From DATEDA01 sp963754305 (GTDB taxonomy: Bacteria; Pseudomonadota; Gammaproteobacteria; Burkholderiales; SG8-39): a stretch of DNA of 64,000 nt. Under the pieces are notes generated by a model. The model saw nothing but the letters and a program-made list of their open reading frames with translations. It did not search any database and was not told the origin of the DNA. The stretch lies in the NCBI GenBank assembly GCA_963754305.1, contig CAVWFR010000011.1, forward strand, positions 124,001 to 188,000. Direction: 5' to 3'. Positions 63,180-64,000 of this stretch are shown in pieces. Numbering within the stretch: position 1 is the stretch's first letter; each line of letters starts with the position of its first letter. The position numbers and the translations under genes were made by a program.

Positions 63180-63682
63180 CGTCGCGCGAAGGTCTTGTAG
63201 AGATGGATCAGGCCGCTCAGCCCGATCATGACGGCCATGAAATACACGAACGGGCCGTAGACGATCCGCAGCACGTCGGTCGCGTCGCGGTATTCCCAGA
63301 TGCGATCGGCCTTGAGCCACACCAGCCACGCGGCGACGAAGAAGAATGCGGCGCAAAGTCCGTGGACGGCGCGCTCCAGCGCCAGCCGCCCCCGCGGACC
63401 CAACAGGCGGTCGATGAAATCCATGGTGACGTGCTCGTCGGCGTGCGAGACGAGCGGCAGGCCGGCGAAGATCAGGACGAGCAGCGCGAGCTCGGTGAGC
63501 TCGAAGCCGCCGCGCAAGGGTCGATTGAAGACGTAGCGCCCCACCACGTCGACGAACGTGAGGAGCATCATCGCCATGAGGATCGCCGAGGCGGCGATCC
63601 CGAGCACCGCATCGAAGCGGCGCTCCCAGCGACCTTCCGGGGCGAACGGCGCAGGCGCGCCGTTCGCCGGCGCGCCGCTCAC
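63176..63682 (-). CDS. dctQ: TRAP transporter small permease DctQ (second system)
   Basis: The protein has 168 aa from GTG 63682, which overlaps the dctP stop (GTGA). It has four hydrophobic segments starting FDAVLGIAASAILMAMMLLTF, then GRYVFNRPLRGGFELTELAL with the typical DctQ NRP-x-x-G-x-E-LTE pattern. The segment HVTMDFIDRLLGPRGR is also typical. Intact, in contrast to the dctQ at 18026. Confidence 0.92.
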   Translation of the reverse strand: MSGAPANGAPAPFAPEGRWERRFDAVLGIAASAILMAMMLLTFVDVVGRYVFNRPLRGGFELTELALLVLIFAGLPLVSHADEHVTMDFIDRLLGPRGRLALERAVHGLCAAFFFVAAWLVWLKADRIWEYRDATDVLRIVYGPFVYFMAVMIGLSGLIHLYKTFARR

Positions 63683-64000
63683 TTGCCCGCGGCGACTTTC
63701 TTCAGCTCCTCGCGGAACTCGGCCAGCACCTTGGCGCCGTCGATGCCCTTGGCGCTCGCCTTCTTGACCCAGTCTTCGATGATCGGCTCCGAACGCTTGC
63801 GCACCTCGGCGACGAAGGCCGGGTCGGCATTGACGACGGGGACCCCGGCCTTCTTCATCGCTTCCAGGCCTTTCCGGTCGGCCTCGTCCCACGACTTGCC
63901 GGCGAAGCGTGCGAGGTGCTCGCCGCTCAGCTTGTCGATCGCTTCCTGGTCCTGCTTCGAGAGCTTCTGCCACTTGCCCTCGTTCATGAAGAAGCCGAAC
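63679..64000 (-). CDS. dctP: TRAP transporter solute-binding protein DctP, C-terminal part
   Basis: The frame is open to the window edge. The visible C-terminus (FFMNEGKWQKLSKQDQEAID, then FAGKSWDEADRKGLEAMKKAG and a lysine-rich end) matches the last 105 residues of DctP receptors. The N-terminal signal and ligand site lie outside. It overlaps dctQ by GTGA, confirming the dctP-dctQ-dctM order. Confidence 0.88.
   Translation of the reverse strand, partial: FGFFMNEGKWQKLSKQDQEAIDKLSGEHLARFAGKSWDEADRKGLEAMKKAGVPVVNADPAFVAEVRKRSEPIIEDWVKKASAKGIDGAKVLAEFREELKKVAAGK

Overview
The window is GC-rich, densely packed bacterial DNA with no rRNA, tRNA, CRISPR array or insertion sequence that I could see. 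The gene set points to a betaproteobacterium of the order Burkholderiales. It has many Bug/TctC-type periplasmic solute receptors, UvrA halves that look like a split double-length UvrA, a DUF1840 protein, a PA0069-type radical SAM protein and an NnrU protein. This placement is inference from gene families, not from a marker gene.

Region 1 (1-9047, + strand): the end of a nitrate/taurine-type ABC ATPase, a small DUF3299-like protein and a TRZ/ATZ-type amidohydrolase. Then come two adjacent UvrA proteins that look like one ancestral double-length UvrA, now split by a frameshift inside a palindromic repeat, and an acetoacetate-decarboxylase-fold protein. Region 2 (9044-24660, - strand): a tightly packed run of 14 genes. 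In order of transcription these are an isocitrate-lyase-superfamily enzyme, an isochorismatase-like amidase, an old-yellow-enzyme (OYE) type reductase, TRAP receptor dctP, a small frameshifted gene, a methyltransferase, a frameshifted dctQ, dctM, a double alpha/beta-hydrolase, a second OYE-type reductase, an SDR, a CobW GTPase, a dihydropyrimidinase-like enzyme and an unknown protein. Region 3 (24798-43316, + strand): a divergent run of 18 genes starting with a GntR/FCD regulator. It carries an acyl-CoA synthetase, MmgE/PrpD, amidohydrolase, two MDR oxidoreductases, four Bug receptors (one broken), an alpha/beta-hydrolase, a racemase-like protein, acyl-CoA dehydrogenase, ADP-forming CoA ligase, enoyl-CoA hydratase, a thiolase-like protein with a DUF35 partner, and folE. 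Regions 2 and 3 share a 137-bp promoter region with a TTGACT/TATACA promoter and a GTGTA...TACAC operator-like repeat, so one regulator may control about 34 kb. The enzyme order suggests uptake, ring reduction or opening, CoA activation and beta-oxidation-like breakdown of an unknown organic acid or cyclic amide.

Region 4 (43323-50580): mostly housekeeping or solitary genes (radical SAM, DUF1015, DUF1840, VOC protein, flavin-dependent acyl-CoA-dehydrogenase-like protein, NnrU, a lone prepilin, Ap4A phosphorylase). Region 5 (50594-64000): transport and oxidation modules. These are a complete tripartite tricarboxylate transporter (TctA-TctB-Bug), an aspartate-dehydrogenase-like protein, two more Bug receptors, two Fe(II)/2-oxoglutarate dioxygenases, an MFS transporter, a GMC oxidoreductase and a second TRAP system running off the window end.

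Two themes recur. First, palindromic repeats sit in frame inside coding genes (uvrA halves, Ap4A phosphorylase). Second, many enzymes of regions 1-3 keep their fold but lack the textbook catalytic residue: alpha/beta-hydrolases without Ser, a racemase without Cys, a thiolase without Cys, an amidohydrolase without HxH and a decarboxylase without Lys. Four loci have frameshifts (uvrA junction, dctQ, the small gene beside it, one Bug receptor); these may be real decay or assembly indels.
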